Source: Ilyonectria destructans
Taxonomy: Eukaryota > Ascomycota > Sordariomycetes > Hypocreales > Nectriaceae
Length of the DNA stretch: 64,000 nucleotides
NCBI GenBank assembly: GCA_020740775.1
Contig: JAHEWK010000037.1
Coordinates: 234,609-298,608, forward strand
Reading direction: 5' to 3'
Below the pieces are notes generated by a model that saw nothing but the letters and a program-made list of their open reading frames with translations, did no database searches and was not told the DNA's origin. Every line of letters starts with the position of its first letter. The stretch's first letter is position 1. A program made the position numbers and the translations under genes. This document shows positions 19,716 to 31,618 of the stretch, one piece after another.

Positions 19716-22164
19716 CTCCGGCCGGCGGCGGCAGATGTGACGCAGGGGAGGCTAGGCCAACGGCTCCCTGCTCTTCCACAAGCGTAGGATTGGCGGGGAG
19801 AGGAGCGGCGGCCCGCAACGAGGGAGCCGGCGTCGTCAAACGTGCCGGCGCGGCGCGACGCCCTCGTTTCGGCATTTCCAACCGCTGTGAGACCGTGCTA
19901 AGCCTAGGGCTGATTGTGACAGTATAGCTGATTTTGGATAGCTCAAGTATCTGTCTCGACAGCTTGTTAAGCTCTATCGTAAGTTGATAGAACATCCTAT
20001 CTACTGTTAAGTTCACAGCGAGCTGTTGGCTTTGTAAGGAGCGCAGTTTCTCTGCAACGGTAGGGATGGCTCGATCGATGGTGGCTACATAACTCTCTTC
20101 CTCAGCCGTTCAGCAGACGTCTTCAACTTGTAGCGCGAACGCTGCAAAATCACGACTTTTAAAGACTGGGTTGCGGAAGACAGGATGCCAGGGATAGAGC
20201 TTCCGCAAGAAGACGGCATCCTGTAACAACACTTCGCGCAGCCAGCCCAAAAGCTCGAGAAACGCGCCAGCAGCCTTATTCAGTTTAACAGCTAAAGAAG
20301 CAGTATTGTATGCTTCTTTCTACCTATCGAGATCGGGCCAGATATATCGTAAAAGAGCGAGTGGCAGCTTGATAGTGTTGCGCGCAAGAAAGTAGGAACC
20401 TGACCAGTTAGGGTCAAAATCGGCCGAGGACCTCATAAACTCGAAGGGTAGTGATATAAGGTAGCAACCTATCATCTGGTCACCGTTATTCCATCTTCCG
20501 GCGCGCCGTATCTATTTCATACAGAGATCAGCATATAAACGCAGTCCGGTAATGCAGACTGAAGAGCGCAGTTAAACGGCCGAGCGGAAGGGCTACTCCA
20601 GAGGTTTACGGGAAGCTCATAAAGCCTACCGGCCAAAAAATATAAAAAAATTAACACCAAGGCTATAAAGTCGTAATAGTTCGCAACTATCCGGCGCGCC
20701 ACCTTATCCACTCGAGATATAGAAGGCCGCCATACCATTCAAAATAAGGCTAAATCGGCTGAAAATATAACGAATCGAAAGCTCTTAACACACCTGACCT
20801 TCAGGGACGCCTGCCATATCGGCGTTCTGTGCTGCTGCGACCCGGGGAGCGTGCGAAACTTTTGAGGTGGAGATTCCGCACCGGCTGTATAGCTTGCTCG
20901 TCCACGACCGCGCCGTTTGGGCTGAAAGCGTCGCCTTCGGATCTGTGGCGGAGCGACGTAAGACCTTGAGATCGTACCACAACTCACTGCGTTCAAAGCT
21001 GGGAAACAGCTCCTTTTCCTCCACCTGCCAACCCCAAAAGAAATAAAACGCCAGCGCCCCGATAAGACAAGACCACACGTCACGGTGCCGCAGGGCGGCC
21101 CCATACTCCATTCTCCCGTGTTGATTCGTCTTGCCCTGGTTCATAACAATCACCAAGGCGTATGTCGGGAACTCCCGGCTCTTCTGGCCCTCATTGGGAA
21201 GCTCAAGGCGAAAACAGTCAGGGAGCTCCATTGGCAACCGATTACTCTGCCTCAGGAGCATATAGTTACCCAGGAGGAAGTCGACCTGCGTCCGAAAAAG
21301 CGAAGAGACGTTATCGTCACTCTCCCAGACTGCAGACGTATGATCGGAGATCTGCGCCGGCATGTAGACATCTTTTATCGTGCCCTCAAGGCGGTCGCGA
21401 TACTCGGACTGCTTGCGGCTCCAGACAACGGCGAGAATGCTCTTCTTCAGCGCCTTGAGCGCGATTCCCTGCGGCCGAGGCGCCGGGTTTATATTCCTGC
21501 TCTTCTGCTCCTCATACAGCCTTTGTATGGCCGAGATATAGCCCCGGACCGTATTGTACTGCAGCCGGAGCTCCTCCTCGTTAAATAAAGGCTCGTCGAG
21601 AGCAGGAGACTCTTCTTTTGTAGCCGCCTCACCGGCAGGCGACGTGGCAACCACGATCGTATCTCCCGAAACGAAGAGTCAGCGATACGGCGTCAAGGGA
21701 AGGCCAGCCAAAAGGGGGGGGGGGGGAGGGGGGCGGTACCTGAAGCAAGTCGCCGCCTTTTCACGGCGGCGACGTCCTCTACAACGCGGGCGGCAGCCGC
21801 CTTGCGCTTCCTTTGCTTTGTCACTCGAACTCCTTTCTTCGGGGCTCAAGTGACGACCTCCTCCTTCATAAAAAGGAGTAGTTTGCCCTCATCAACCAGG
21901 TCGCCAGGTAGCTGCTGGCCCGGCGGCCAGGAGAGCTTCTTGTTGACCCAGTCTTCAGGGATAGACGGCCAGTTACTGGCGCACCAGTTCTACGGTAGCA
22001 TCAGTACATAAATCGAGGGCAGGTAGCAACAATCTGACCTTCCATTCGGCCTGTTTTGGCGCGTAGTTCTTGACCGTATTCTTAGGCGCCGTCCCCTCCA
22101 AGTCGAGCAAATAGAAGTCCATAGCCGCCCGCACGCGAGCATCTTCAATAGCGATAGAATCCAT
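19716..22164 (-). pseudogene. Crypton-like element remnant (tyrosine-recombinase/Ndc10_II-type protein)
   Basis: Several broken minus-strand frames line up as one protein. The N-terminus is at 22164-21973, with the motif KNYAPKQAEWK. A segment near 21950-21860 includes KLSWPPGQQLPGDLVDEG. The best-preserved part is a 289-codon frame (21654-20785) with the block HGRMEYGAALRHRDVWSC followed by ALAFYFFWGW. A C-terminal region follows (WHPVFRNPVFKSRDFAAFALQVE near 20180-20115). The HGRMEYGA...RHRDV arrangement is characteristic of the fungal Crypton/Ndc10 domain II/GCR1_C family of DNA-binding, recombinase-derived proteins. Stop codons and frame changes separate the parts, so it is a pseudogene. 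A run of 13 G residues (about 21716-21730) lies in a degraded intron or linker. Its 3' end abuts the truncated bZIP paralog. Confidence 0.75.
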
Positions 22165-23235
22165 AGTAAATAGATGACAAGATACGGGGTCAGCTGGGCC
22201 CGGGAGGGTTGTGGTTGTGGCGCAATTGCAGTATAATTAAGGTGGACGACGGAGGTGGTGATCGATGCGATTTTTGGTGGGATTATTTGCGGCCATTTTT
22301 GGAAGGGCGGCGCATACAAAGGCAAGTCAGCTGACCTTCGGTTTTGTCACTTTTTTCTGGTGGCCGCGCGCGTTTGTATGGGGTTTTTCGCGCAAAGGCG
22401 AAGGGCCTGTGGAGAGGCGTGACCTTCGATTTTGGGGCCAGTTTGGCGCCAAAATGCGCGGACCCACATGGTCTTTGAGCGACCGAAAAACCGGTCCACG
22501 ATCCCCCTGCACCTGTTACACCAATTAATATAATCAACAGATTCAGGATCCACACCCTATTGAGCATTAATCCCTGGACCAGCTCACCGCCTTATGCGGG
22601 GTGGCCTGACGGGGCCGACGAGTCTTTGGACCAATGGGAATTGCTAAAAGTGCGGCACCTGTAAGCTTTCAAGTCTTTGGTACGGAGCCCGTAGCTCTCT
22701 CATATACAAAGTACGGCCAAGATGCCCTATATCGCTAACATCCTAATTTATGCCTTTCGGTACGAAAGGTCTTCTTAAGCTCTGGGATTTTCACCCCCAA
22801 AATTTGGCCCCCCCCCTTGCAAAATTACCGCATTAGGTGATTACCCGATTCGGAAGCGCAACTGCACCTCCTGTTGGTCCGGATTAACCCCATCCGAATG
22901 CCCCCAGAGGTGCCAATCTTCTCTTTTTCTCATTTGCCAATGCGCACATGTGAACTCTCATTCGCTCTCTGAGGTTAAGTGTAAAGGAGCCTTCTTTTGA
23001 GGGTTTCTTGTTAAGAGACACGTGAAATGCACGTGAGAACTCGGTTTGTGATAGCATTATTGCTCTGGTCTTTATATTTTATGAGATTTTTTTTCTTGTG
23101 CTTGAGTTAGGTGTAATGTATTAAGTTGGTTTGGATCTAACTTATCTGATTATATATATATGATTTTCTATCCGTCTAGTTACCTACTTCTATTTATAGA
23201 TAAGAAGCCTATTATCTAAATTACATTAGTTACTG
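22165..23235. other. AT-rich spacer between Crypton-like remnant and Helitron A
   Basis: No gene was recognised. The last 300 bp before 23236 are strongly AT-rich and should contain the 3' flank and terminus of Helitron A, but I could not identify a convincing 3' hairpin. A small frame at 22283-22567 has no domain. Confidence 0.45.
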
Positions 23236-26200
23236 CTAGTATTGTGCAAATGGATATGACAACAACGATAATCGGGCCTCATTTACTGTCCTCTCGCACA
23301 ACTGTTCCAGCCTAGCCTCGCCATCAAACATTTCCTGTGGTATTTTATTCCCGACTATGTCCTGCACCCGTGCCTTTGACAGCAACATAATACCATCAAG
23401 CGATGTGCACCGCGATAGCTGCACATACAGGCTGTACGGATCGCACTTTCCTGGCTCGAGTTGTCCAGTTGTGGTATTCAACTTTGTTCCGGTTCCTCGC
23501 AGCTCCAGCGCAATCTCGAGGAGGGTTTCGCCTTGGATTTTGTAATCGGTGCATGCGAACGCTGCAGTGCAGGGAAGTCCTCGACGACTCACTTCGTGCC
23601 TCTGCCAAGGCCTCCTCTTGGCCCTCTTCTTCTTCTCAATGGGTATTTGGGCACTTGTTGGAGTAAGCAGGATCGTGCCGGGTGGCATGTCATCAAATTT
23701 GAACTTCTTCGTTGACTCGGATAACAGGATAATGCCGGCAGGTGGTCCAAAGTGGAGGATAATGTTCGGGGCGAGTTGATACCCTGGGAATCTCTTGGCG
23801 TCTGGTATAACTTCCAGTGCTTTGTACTTGGCCCCGTTCACGAGCTTGAGGCCTGGGTTTATATTCTTCGTCACTACCACCGGCATCCCAGGTACGAACA
23901 TGAACGTGGCCGGCACACAGATCTTGCTGTCATCTCCGACGCTGGCCATGAGCGTAGCTTCTTCCTCCGTTACCGGCAATGTATTGGGTTTACCCCAACG
24001 GTGCTGGGGTAGAAATATCCGGACTGGCTTCTGGTGGTGCCTCTGGAAGGCCAAGACCGCATCCATGTTCAAGCTCCATCTGTTGCTGTTAAGGGGTGTA
24101 ACTACTGTGATGCCCTTGCCCCATGGTATGGCTCGGCCTTCCTGAAAGCATCGGCTGTTAAGAAGCTCCATGTCGGACTCGTCTTGCTGCCCCTGCCGGA
24201 TCCGAGTCAGCAGCCGCTGCAGCTCCGGGTCCCCCGCTGCGCGCACCTGTTCGGTGAGCATAACGACGGTGGTAAATCGAGTCCAGAGTGCGTGCGCCCT
24301 CATTTCGTCCGCAATCCTGAGGGCGGACCATGGCGTCAATAGCGACTTGTTTTGCACTGGGCGGAATTGGTGGAAATCTCCTGATAGTAGTACCACTTGG
24401 ATGCCGCCAAAATCTTGATTCGATCCCCGGGCGGCGCAAAGTCGCTTGTTGATATCGGAAAGGGTCTGGAGGCCCAGCATGCTCACCTCGTCAATGATAA
24501 GCAACCACTTTTCTCTCCATCTTTTTCGAGCATCACCGTCCACGTAGGTTACCGTGGTGCCATCGTCGGCATTGCCGTTGGATGCGTTGGGTTGCATCCC
24601 ACAGGCGGAGTGAATAGTCACGCCGTTGATCCGCGCTGCTGCGGCCCCCGATGTCGCCGTCATAAGCAGCCTGTGCGATACGTCTTTGCTAGCGAACAAT
24701 TCCGCCAACGCCTCGATGACCCTGGACTTCCCGGTGCCGCCCTCCCCACCCAGGAACTCGCATAGTTGTGCGTTATCATTGTTCTCGACATTACTGCTAT
24801 CGAAATCATCGCTGTTATCTTCGTCCGGGATGGTATCGAGATGGCGACATACTAAAAGGAAGGCAATTTCCTGCCGCTCGTTCAAGGTGAACCTCCTTGC
24901 AATCTCCCGACCGCAATGGAGGAATGTTGTCGACGGTCCAAAGGCGACCCTGGCACTGGGTCTTTGGGTGTTCCGGGTGTCTGTTTCTGACATTTCTATA
25001 ATATCTTCTCCCGCGCCCGCGAAGGTATGGTTCAGTGATGCTTCTGCGCCGGCAGCTGTGATTTGCGTAATCTGAGCTCCATCAGTGCCTTGGATTCTTT
25101 TCACAATTTCCTTGTCAGCTTGATCCTGCTTGCTCTTGATCCCTCTAAGCCGACGTTGCGTTGGGAGCTCGCTCCTGGCTACCATGTTTGGCTGGCACTG
25201 CTCTGGGTTCTCTGCGGAAGCGACAGTCTCGACATCATCCGCAAAGTCGGTGATATCTGCTTGAACTTCGCGGAGCTGATCTAGCATCTGCAAAAGATGC
25301 TCCGAACCAGCGGTCACCTGGTTAGGAGCTGTAGCACCTCGTACTGTCTCAATCAATCGGCCAAGCTGGCCAAGCTGGTCTGGGCGATATGCTTTTACTG
25401 GGCCTGTAGGATCTTGGAGATCATACCCCATAGCGTCGATATCATCCAAAACGGCGTCGTCCCCCGCAGCCGCCCACTGCTTTGCGTCTCGCCGCGCATC
25501 TTCCGCTGATCGCTTCAAGAGCTGGATGTTGCCTGCGATAGTCTGGAGTCTTTTGGGGAGTTGCCGTCTCCAGTGCTCCCAGATTTCGTTGATGTCACCA
25601 GACGCTGCTGTAATAAACTTCTCCCATGGTACGAAGAGTGCAAGGTGCTGTACTGCAGCTCTAGTACTAATATCAGTACATGCTCTTTGTTTATCTGTAC
25701 TGTTACATGGCTTGTGCTTACCTGCGGTATTTGTCTGTGTTTGAATCAATATCAAAGTCCATGTCGAGAAAGCCGTTAATGCACGGCACTGCATACTTCC
25801 CCGGGGGTCTTAGAACTTGCACCCAGTCCCTTCCCGGCTTCCAGTTCCTTTCAAATTCTATCTTCACCAACTCCTTGGGAGGTGAATCTATCCTCTTTTG
25901 TAATGTAACAAGCGATACGTAGTCATAGAAGCATAATGTCTGCAGCACCTCTCCACGGTGGTGGTAGGCTTCAATGTATGGTAGCTTCTTGCCATTGCTT
26001 CCCACCAAGACCCTCTCAGCGCTGGCTTCCGCGCCGTTGCCGTTGCCATTGCCACCTATGTTCTCGATAGGTCGATCATCGTCGTCGCCTAAAGTGCTAC
26101 TGCATTGCTGGAGATACTGCCAGCGTCGGAGTATTGCCCAGTATATCGTTGTCATATTCACATATGACCATTGTTTAGTACTCGAGAACTCACTTGGGTA

Positions 26201-26876
26201 ATCCAGGAAGTGCGCAATCACCTCCACCTGTGATAATGGCCGCTCGGTGAATATTCTGTTGGCAATTCTCATCAGATACTGGCGGTTTATATTTGCCTTG
26301 GCTTCGTAGTTTGCAGTTGTTGCACCTAGCCCGACGGCGCTGGTTGTGCTGATACTCGGAAAGAGCTCTGCTGCTATGGCCACTCTCTTCCAGATCGGAT
26401 CTTGGATCTTTGTGGCGTAGTTTGTCAAGTAGTATATCAGAGCCATTGTCTTGCTTTGGGTTCCGATGAAGGAGATGTCGTGATTGTGCCGCAGCCCAAC
26501 CGCCATTGGCTTGTTCCATCGGTTGATCATGGGATGTGAGCGTTGGAGCCGAAGTATGCCATCCGCGCCAAATTCGCTTTTTGCGAAGAGCTTCCAAGGC
26601 GCATGGAATCGACACGTGGGCTTCTTTTCTCCCTCCTTGATATGAGAGTATTTGACACAAGTTGCAGTGTGGACGTGCATCTGGACCCTGCCCGCGCAAA
26701 AGTGGGCTTCATCGTCAAACTGTTCAGAGAAGCGTCCCGTATCGATCATCAAGTGGGATATGTTGTCGTAAACTACCCTAGTCTCGCTCTCCTCACTAAA
26801 GGCAGCGGACTCGTCCAGATCCTAGATAATAGTTTAGCTTCCGACCTACGTTGGCCTTTGGTTATATGGATATATG

Positions 26877-27285
26877 CAGGCTTTCTATCCATACTCCATA
26901 CTCCATACAGACCCGTATGGAATATGGAATATGGAATGGGCCTCGTATGGAAGCTTATTCCATACGTATGGAATACAAAAAATGACGTCATCTCACACTA
27001 CCACTATCGTAAAGAACCAGGTTTGGGAGCTCTGCAATTCAGTAATTGTACAGTGATTTGCCTGCCGTCGGCTACAGACAGGGCTGACATTGAAGTATGA
27101 ACCAGCATAGACGAAGGTTTGGGATCACTCTGAAACAGACTGCAATAGCGGGGATAATATTTTCCGGAATAATCCATTATTCCATACGTATGGAATACGG
27201 ACGGCCCGTATGGAATATGGAGTATGGAGTATGGAACATTCCATACTCCATCACTTATTCCATACGAGTATGGATAGAAAGCCTG
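26877..27285. mobile_element. MITE, 409 bp, 20-bp perfect TIRs, 8-bp target duplication
   Basis: The left end CAGGCTTTCTATCCATACTC (26877-26896) is the exact inverse of the right end (27266-27285). The flanking 8 bp GATATATG are perfect direct repeats (26869-26876 and 27286-27293). The inside has no coding capacity and is packed with CCATAC/GTATGG motifs in both orientations. An 8-bp duplication points to the hAT superfamily as the mobilising partner. It lies wholly inside an intron of the Helitron A gene, which it expands from about 66 to 483 bp without harming the splice sites. Confidence 0.95.
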
Positions 27286-28068
27286 GATATATGGGTGCAC
27301 ATACCTCGGTAAAGACAGAATCGACATATTTCAGGATTCCTTCCCGTTCCATCGCCGCGCTCTCATCATCCTCCCCGTTTCCATGACCACCGATGAAGTT
27401 TCCGAGCTCCAAGTTCCCTTCGAGCCATAGCAAACCGTGGACATGAAGAGCACCGCGTTCGTTGGTCTCGACAGCGCCAAAATACTGTCCAATCTGACCA
27501 AGCACAGATTCCTCCCCAACCTTGACGTAATGCTCAAAGAACATCTCTATTTCGCGGTGGAAGAAGATGGCAGAGCTTATGGGGTCAGTTATCGCCAGCT
27601 TCACTCTCTCATACCTATCCTGAAGGGCCCGAAGCAGGGTTGCTTCCGCGGCGGCCTTGTCCTCCTTTCGATATGCCGCCAGACGTAGTTTTACCGGGTT
27701 CGTAATGTCATTAGGGTCAGAAACCTATAAAGCAGATAACGGGAAGGACATCATCAGCTGCTCTATCACATGCTCCTTATCCGCCGTCTGTGTATGGCCA
27801 CAGATTAGAACTCGATGCTTCTGTTCTGTTTCTAGCTTGTGCGTTGCGTCATCAGTGAGCAAGCGTGTTCTACATGACCAATAAGCGTGTTCTACATGAC
27901 CAATAATTATGTTCATACGAACATATAATATTTCAGCTGTGACATTTCCCTGCATGTTCTAATACATATAAAGGAAAGTCGATTATATAATTCACCAATG
28001 TGATCTAATCCTGATCAAGCAAGGTCGAACTATATAGAGTTGGGTGAAAACGAGCGGGGTTCCCCCCC

Positions 28069-28130
28069 AACCCTTCCACCCCTCCAACTCTTCCACCCCT
28101 CCAACTCTCCAACTCTCCAACTCTTCTCAC
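28069..28130. repeat. Polypyrimidine minisatellite in Helitron B leader
   Basis: Degenerate tandem copies of CCAACTCTTCCACCCCT and shorter CCAACTCT units lie about 40 bp before the Helitron B start codon. One strand is almost pure C/T/A. Confidence 0.75.
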
Positions 28131-28805
28131 TCCATAACTTTGACTGTGATAAATTATTTGCGGAGAACAAAATGCCAACCGCCTGTCACGTCTGTAGCAG
28201 GTGTGGGCAGCCTTGGACTTCAGGCCTGTCTGGAACATATCGAACGTGCCCACGATGTCGAAAGGCAGATGCAGTTCGCAGAGAACGAAGGAAACGCGTA
28301 CGCCAGGGTGATGGGATACGTCGCTGTACCAGTTGTCTTAGGCCCTGGAACTCAACACTCTTCCGTACTTGCGATATCTGCCGTGAGAATACTGCCAAGG
28401 CGAAAAAACGGCAGCGCGATTCAGGGTTATTTCGTTTATCAGCAGCACGTACCAATGGTAGTTCTGTCTGTTCAAACTGTCAAAGACCCTGGCACTCGGA
28501 TCTATATATTATCTGTGATGAATGTCGTCACAACATCGCCTTGCGCCGTGCTGGTCAGACAGTGACATCTGTTCATACAAACGTAGCCAATCGACGTATG
28601 AACAGAGCCGATCGAAACAACCGACCGTCGGTTACTTCGATCCCAACTGAGACCAGATCCTCTACTGCTTCTCCCTCGCCCGCTCCTAATGTACCAGATA
28701 GAAGACCCAAGGCTAATCGAAGAGCACGAGATATTAGGATGTGGTGGTCGCGCGTAGCCTGCCTCAAAGTGCGACCATTTAGTCAAAGCTGGAATCGGCG
28801 TTGTT

Positions 28806-31618
28806 CAGTGTTGCTAATAGTATGGCAATAAAGTAGTATATTGCAATATACCCCATATGATATGGACTTTCTCATATTGTAACAATATAATATGAAGATT
28901 TTGATATTGTGACAATATAATATGAGGATGTCCATATTGGCAATATATTATTTATATTGGGTTGTCAATCCTGTGGCGAATTCGCCTCTTGACGGTAGCC
29001 GGACAGGCCTTACCCTATACCAGCGACAGGGATACTTGGCTTTTTATTAGCTGGCATTCACTTCGACACACGTCTTTGTTGACAGTCATTCCTAATATGC
29101 GACTATGCATTTCTTCTATGCGCCAGGGAAGGTATAGCTGGTATGGATAACGTTAGACTGGGCATCCCCGTGGTTGCCTGTTAATATTTGCTATCGCCAC
29201 CGCTGCCCATTTTCTTTATCACTATCGAGCCTACTGACTAACCGTACCGCCATGCCTCAACAACGCCTCCCTTTTGACCAATGGTCGCAACGAAGAGAGT
29301 CGTCAATCTCAGTCGACGTTTCGGAGTTTTCCAGCCGGCAGTTGAATGACCTAGACCAGAGCCAAACGCCTAAATGCCAGTCACCTCAACCTCGCACAGC
29401 CTCCACAACCTCCTCCACCAAGCCCAGAACGTCATGGGTCTTCTTTTATATGCCAGACGAGGAGATGGAGACGAGATACTACAATCCGCGGACCGGAAAA
29501 GAAGAGTGGCGTTGTAAACATTGTGACAGAGCATATGCCTGTTCTGGGGGTACTGCGGCTCCTGCAAAACATCTTATGGACCCTCCTCCTGACAGCCACG
29601 GTCTACCAAAAGGAGCCCTGCGAACAGCTAAAGTGACAATGATACAAACGATTCTCGAACAAGCTCGCGCTGCAGCAGAAGAAAATCCCCGCAAATGCCG
29701 TCGGCTTAACGATCAATCTGGAGATTCGATCGACCCTGACCAGCTCGAAGTGTTATACGTGAGGTTTATTACGGCCTGCTCTCTCCCATTTCAGCTTGTG
29801 GAATGCCCAGAGTTCCGGGCACTTTTGGCCTATATCAATGACGATATCGATACTTGGCTTCCAGATATGCACGAGACCATTAGGAAATGGATTATGTGGC
29901 AGTATGAAGACCAGAAGGAGAAGGTTAAGCAGTGTATACAGTCAGCGAAGTTAAGAATTTATGTCAGCTGCGATCTTCAGACTTCTCCCAACTCTTTAGC
30001 CATCTTAAGCGTAGTTGGCTACTATATCACTGAAGATGGTCAGCTGGAATACTATATTTTGGCGTTGAAAGACATCGACAGTAAGTATAATAACTCTTAT
30101 CTTGCTGCGGCTATTTTGGAAGTAGTTGATAAATGGGGCTTTACTTTAAAACTTAGATATTTTGTAATGGACAATACTGGCAATAACGACACAATAATAA
30201 GATCCCTTTTGCTTGGTTAGTACAACTCACTATTTCTACTGACTGGTTCTAAGATCCCACAGACCTCCTTCGCCAATATAACATCCAATACAATCCCAAA
30301 GTTCACCAACTCTGCTGCCAAGGTTATATTATCAATCTCGCTGCTAAAGCCTTCCTCTTTGTTACCGACAATGAGAAGCTCGAACGCGACGATCCAGGTG
30401 TGTATAATGTGACACTAAAGCATATTAAAGCGTGGCGGAAGAAGGGACCTCTTGGCAAGCTTTACAACTTCGTCGTTTATATCCAACGGAATGTTCAGCA
30501 TATCCAAAAGTTTCTTGCTATCAGCCATAACCGTAAGCTTGCGCAAGATAACGACACAAGGTGGAGCTCGTGGTATACTATGTTGAGAGCGGCCTTGAAT
30601 CTTAGAGACGCAATTGACGGCTATTTCAACAAATAGATGGATGCAGATTGCGCTGGAGACGAGCTCTCTTCAGAGGACTGGACCATCTTGGAGAAGATCA
30701 AGTTCTTCTTAGAGAAGCTGAAGATGACGACTAAGGCTCTCGAGTCATCGTTTGCAACACTCGACAATGTCCTCCTGGCTATGGACTTCGTATTGGCACA
30801 ATTCGAAGCCGGCAAGGAGGCAAATGTCGACGATCCGGTGATGGCACCGATGTATAACTCGGGCTGGGCGAAGCTGGACAAGTATTATCGCCTTACTGAT
30901 GAATCACCTGCCTACGTTGCAGCTACCGTGCTCCACCCTTCGCATAAATGGCACTACATCCAGGAGAACTGGAAAAAGGAGTGGGTTGAGTCGTCGAAGA
31001 AGTTGCTTGAGACGCTGTGGAACGAATATAAACCTGTGGAATCACCTCTTCCACTCTGCGACGTCCCATCGGCGACCACGAACGAGTTCTTGAATTGGCG
31101 GAACAAGCACCTGCAGCCGTCACTCATCACAGACGAATACGAGCGTTATTGCAAGTCTGAACGGGTTTATGGTTTTACGAGCGCCCTTGCATGGTGGCTA
31201 GAGGAGACGCAGCAGAAAAACTACCCGAGCCTGAGCAAGATGGCCGTGGATATATTGTCAATTCCTGCAATGTCTGCGGAGCCCGAACGACTTTTCTCTG
31301 GGGCAAAGATAACGATTACAGACCGTCGAAATCGACTTGGGAGTGATGTAATTGAAGCATTGGAGTGCCTGAAGTCATGGTTTGGGATACGAGATTTTCA
31401 AGGTGACGAGATTTTCGCTGAGGCAGTTGAATGATGAAGTCACGTGGAATGTATTGGATGTATTGTCACACTGCCAATATATTGGGTTCTTAGCAATACA
31501 ATACAATATGGGACCTGTTCATATTGGGTAATACAATATAGCCTCTTGACAATACGATATTATTGCGAGGGGGTCCATATTGCCAATATACGTATTGTTT
31601 ATATTATTAGCAACACTG
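28806..31618 (+). mobile_element. hAT-B, complete 2,813-bp hAT transposon
   Basis: The ends read CAGTGTTGCTAATA and, inverted at the right, TATTAGCAACACTG. AT-rich subterminal regions on both sides carry repeated ATATTG/CAATAT motifs, the likely transposase-binding sites. It holds one transposase gene in the same orientation. It is flanked by a perfect 8-bp duplication and inserted in the coding sequence of Helitron B. Confidence 0.96.
29252..31434 (+). pseudogene. hAT-B transposase with a single nonsense codon
   Basis: Exons 29252-30215 and 30263-31434 (47-bp intron, GTTAGT...ACAG) total 2,136 nt, or 711 codons plus stop. The N-terminus has a BED-type zinc finger (WRCKHCDRAYACSGG...KHL, about residue 88). 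The RNase H-like core has FVMDNTGNND near the intron. The C-terminus carries the hAT dimerisation block (YPSLSKMAVDILSIPAMSAEPERLFSG split over two strands, then RRNRLGSD). One in-frame TAG (30634-30636) breaks the protein after YFNK. The equivalent position in hAT-C is TGG, so this is a single G-to-A change. Several other changes from hAT-C are transitions too. Confidence 0.93.

Noticed and set aside
19716..22164. Starship captain (DUF3435 tyrosine recombinase)
   Set aside because: The motifs match the Crypton/Ndc10_II group. No large cargo with boundary repeats is visible and the gene is decayed.
25722..25794. Methionine at 25794 as start of a separate helicase gene
   Set aside because: A 55-bp intron (25667-25721) joins the helicase to the upstream Rep exon in frame, so the ORF start is an artefact.
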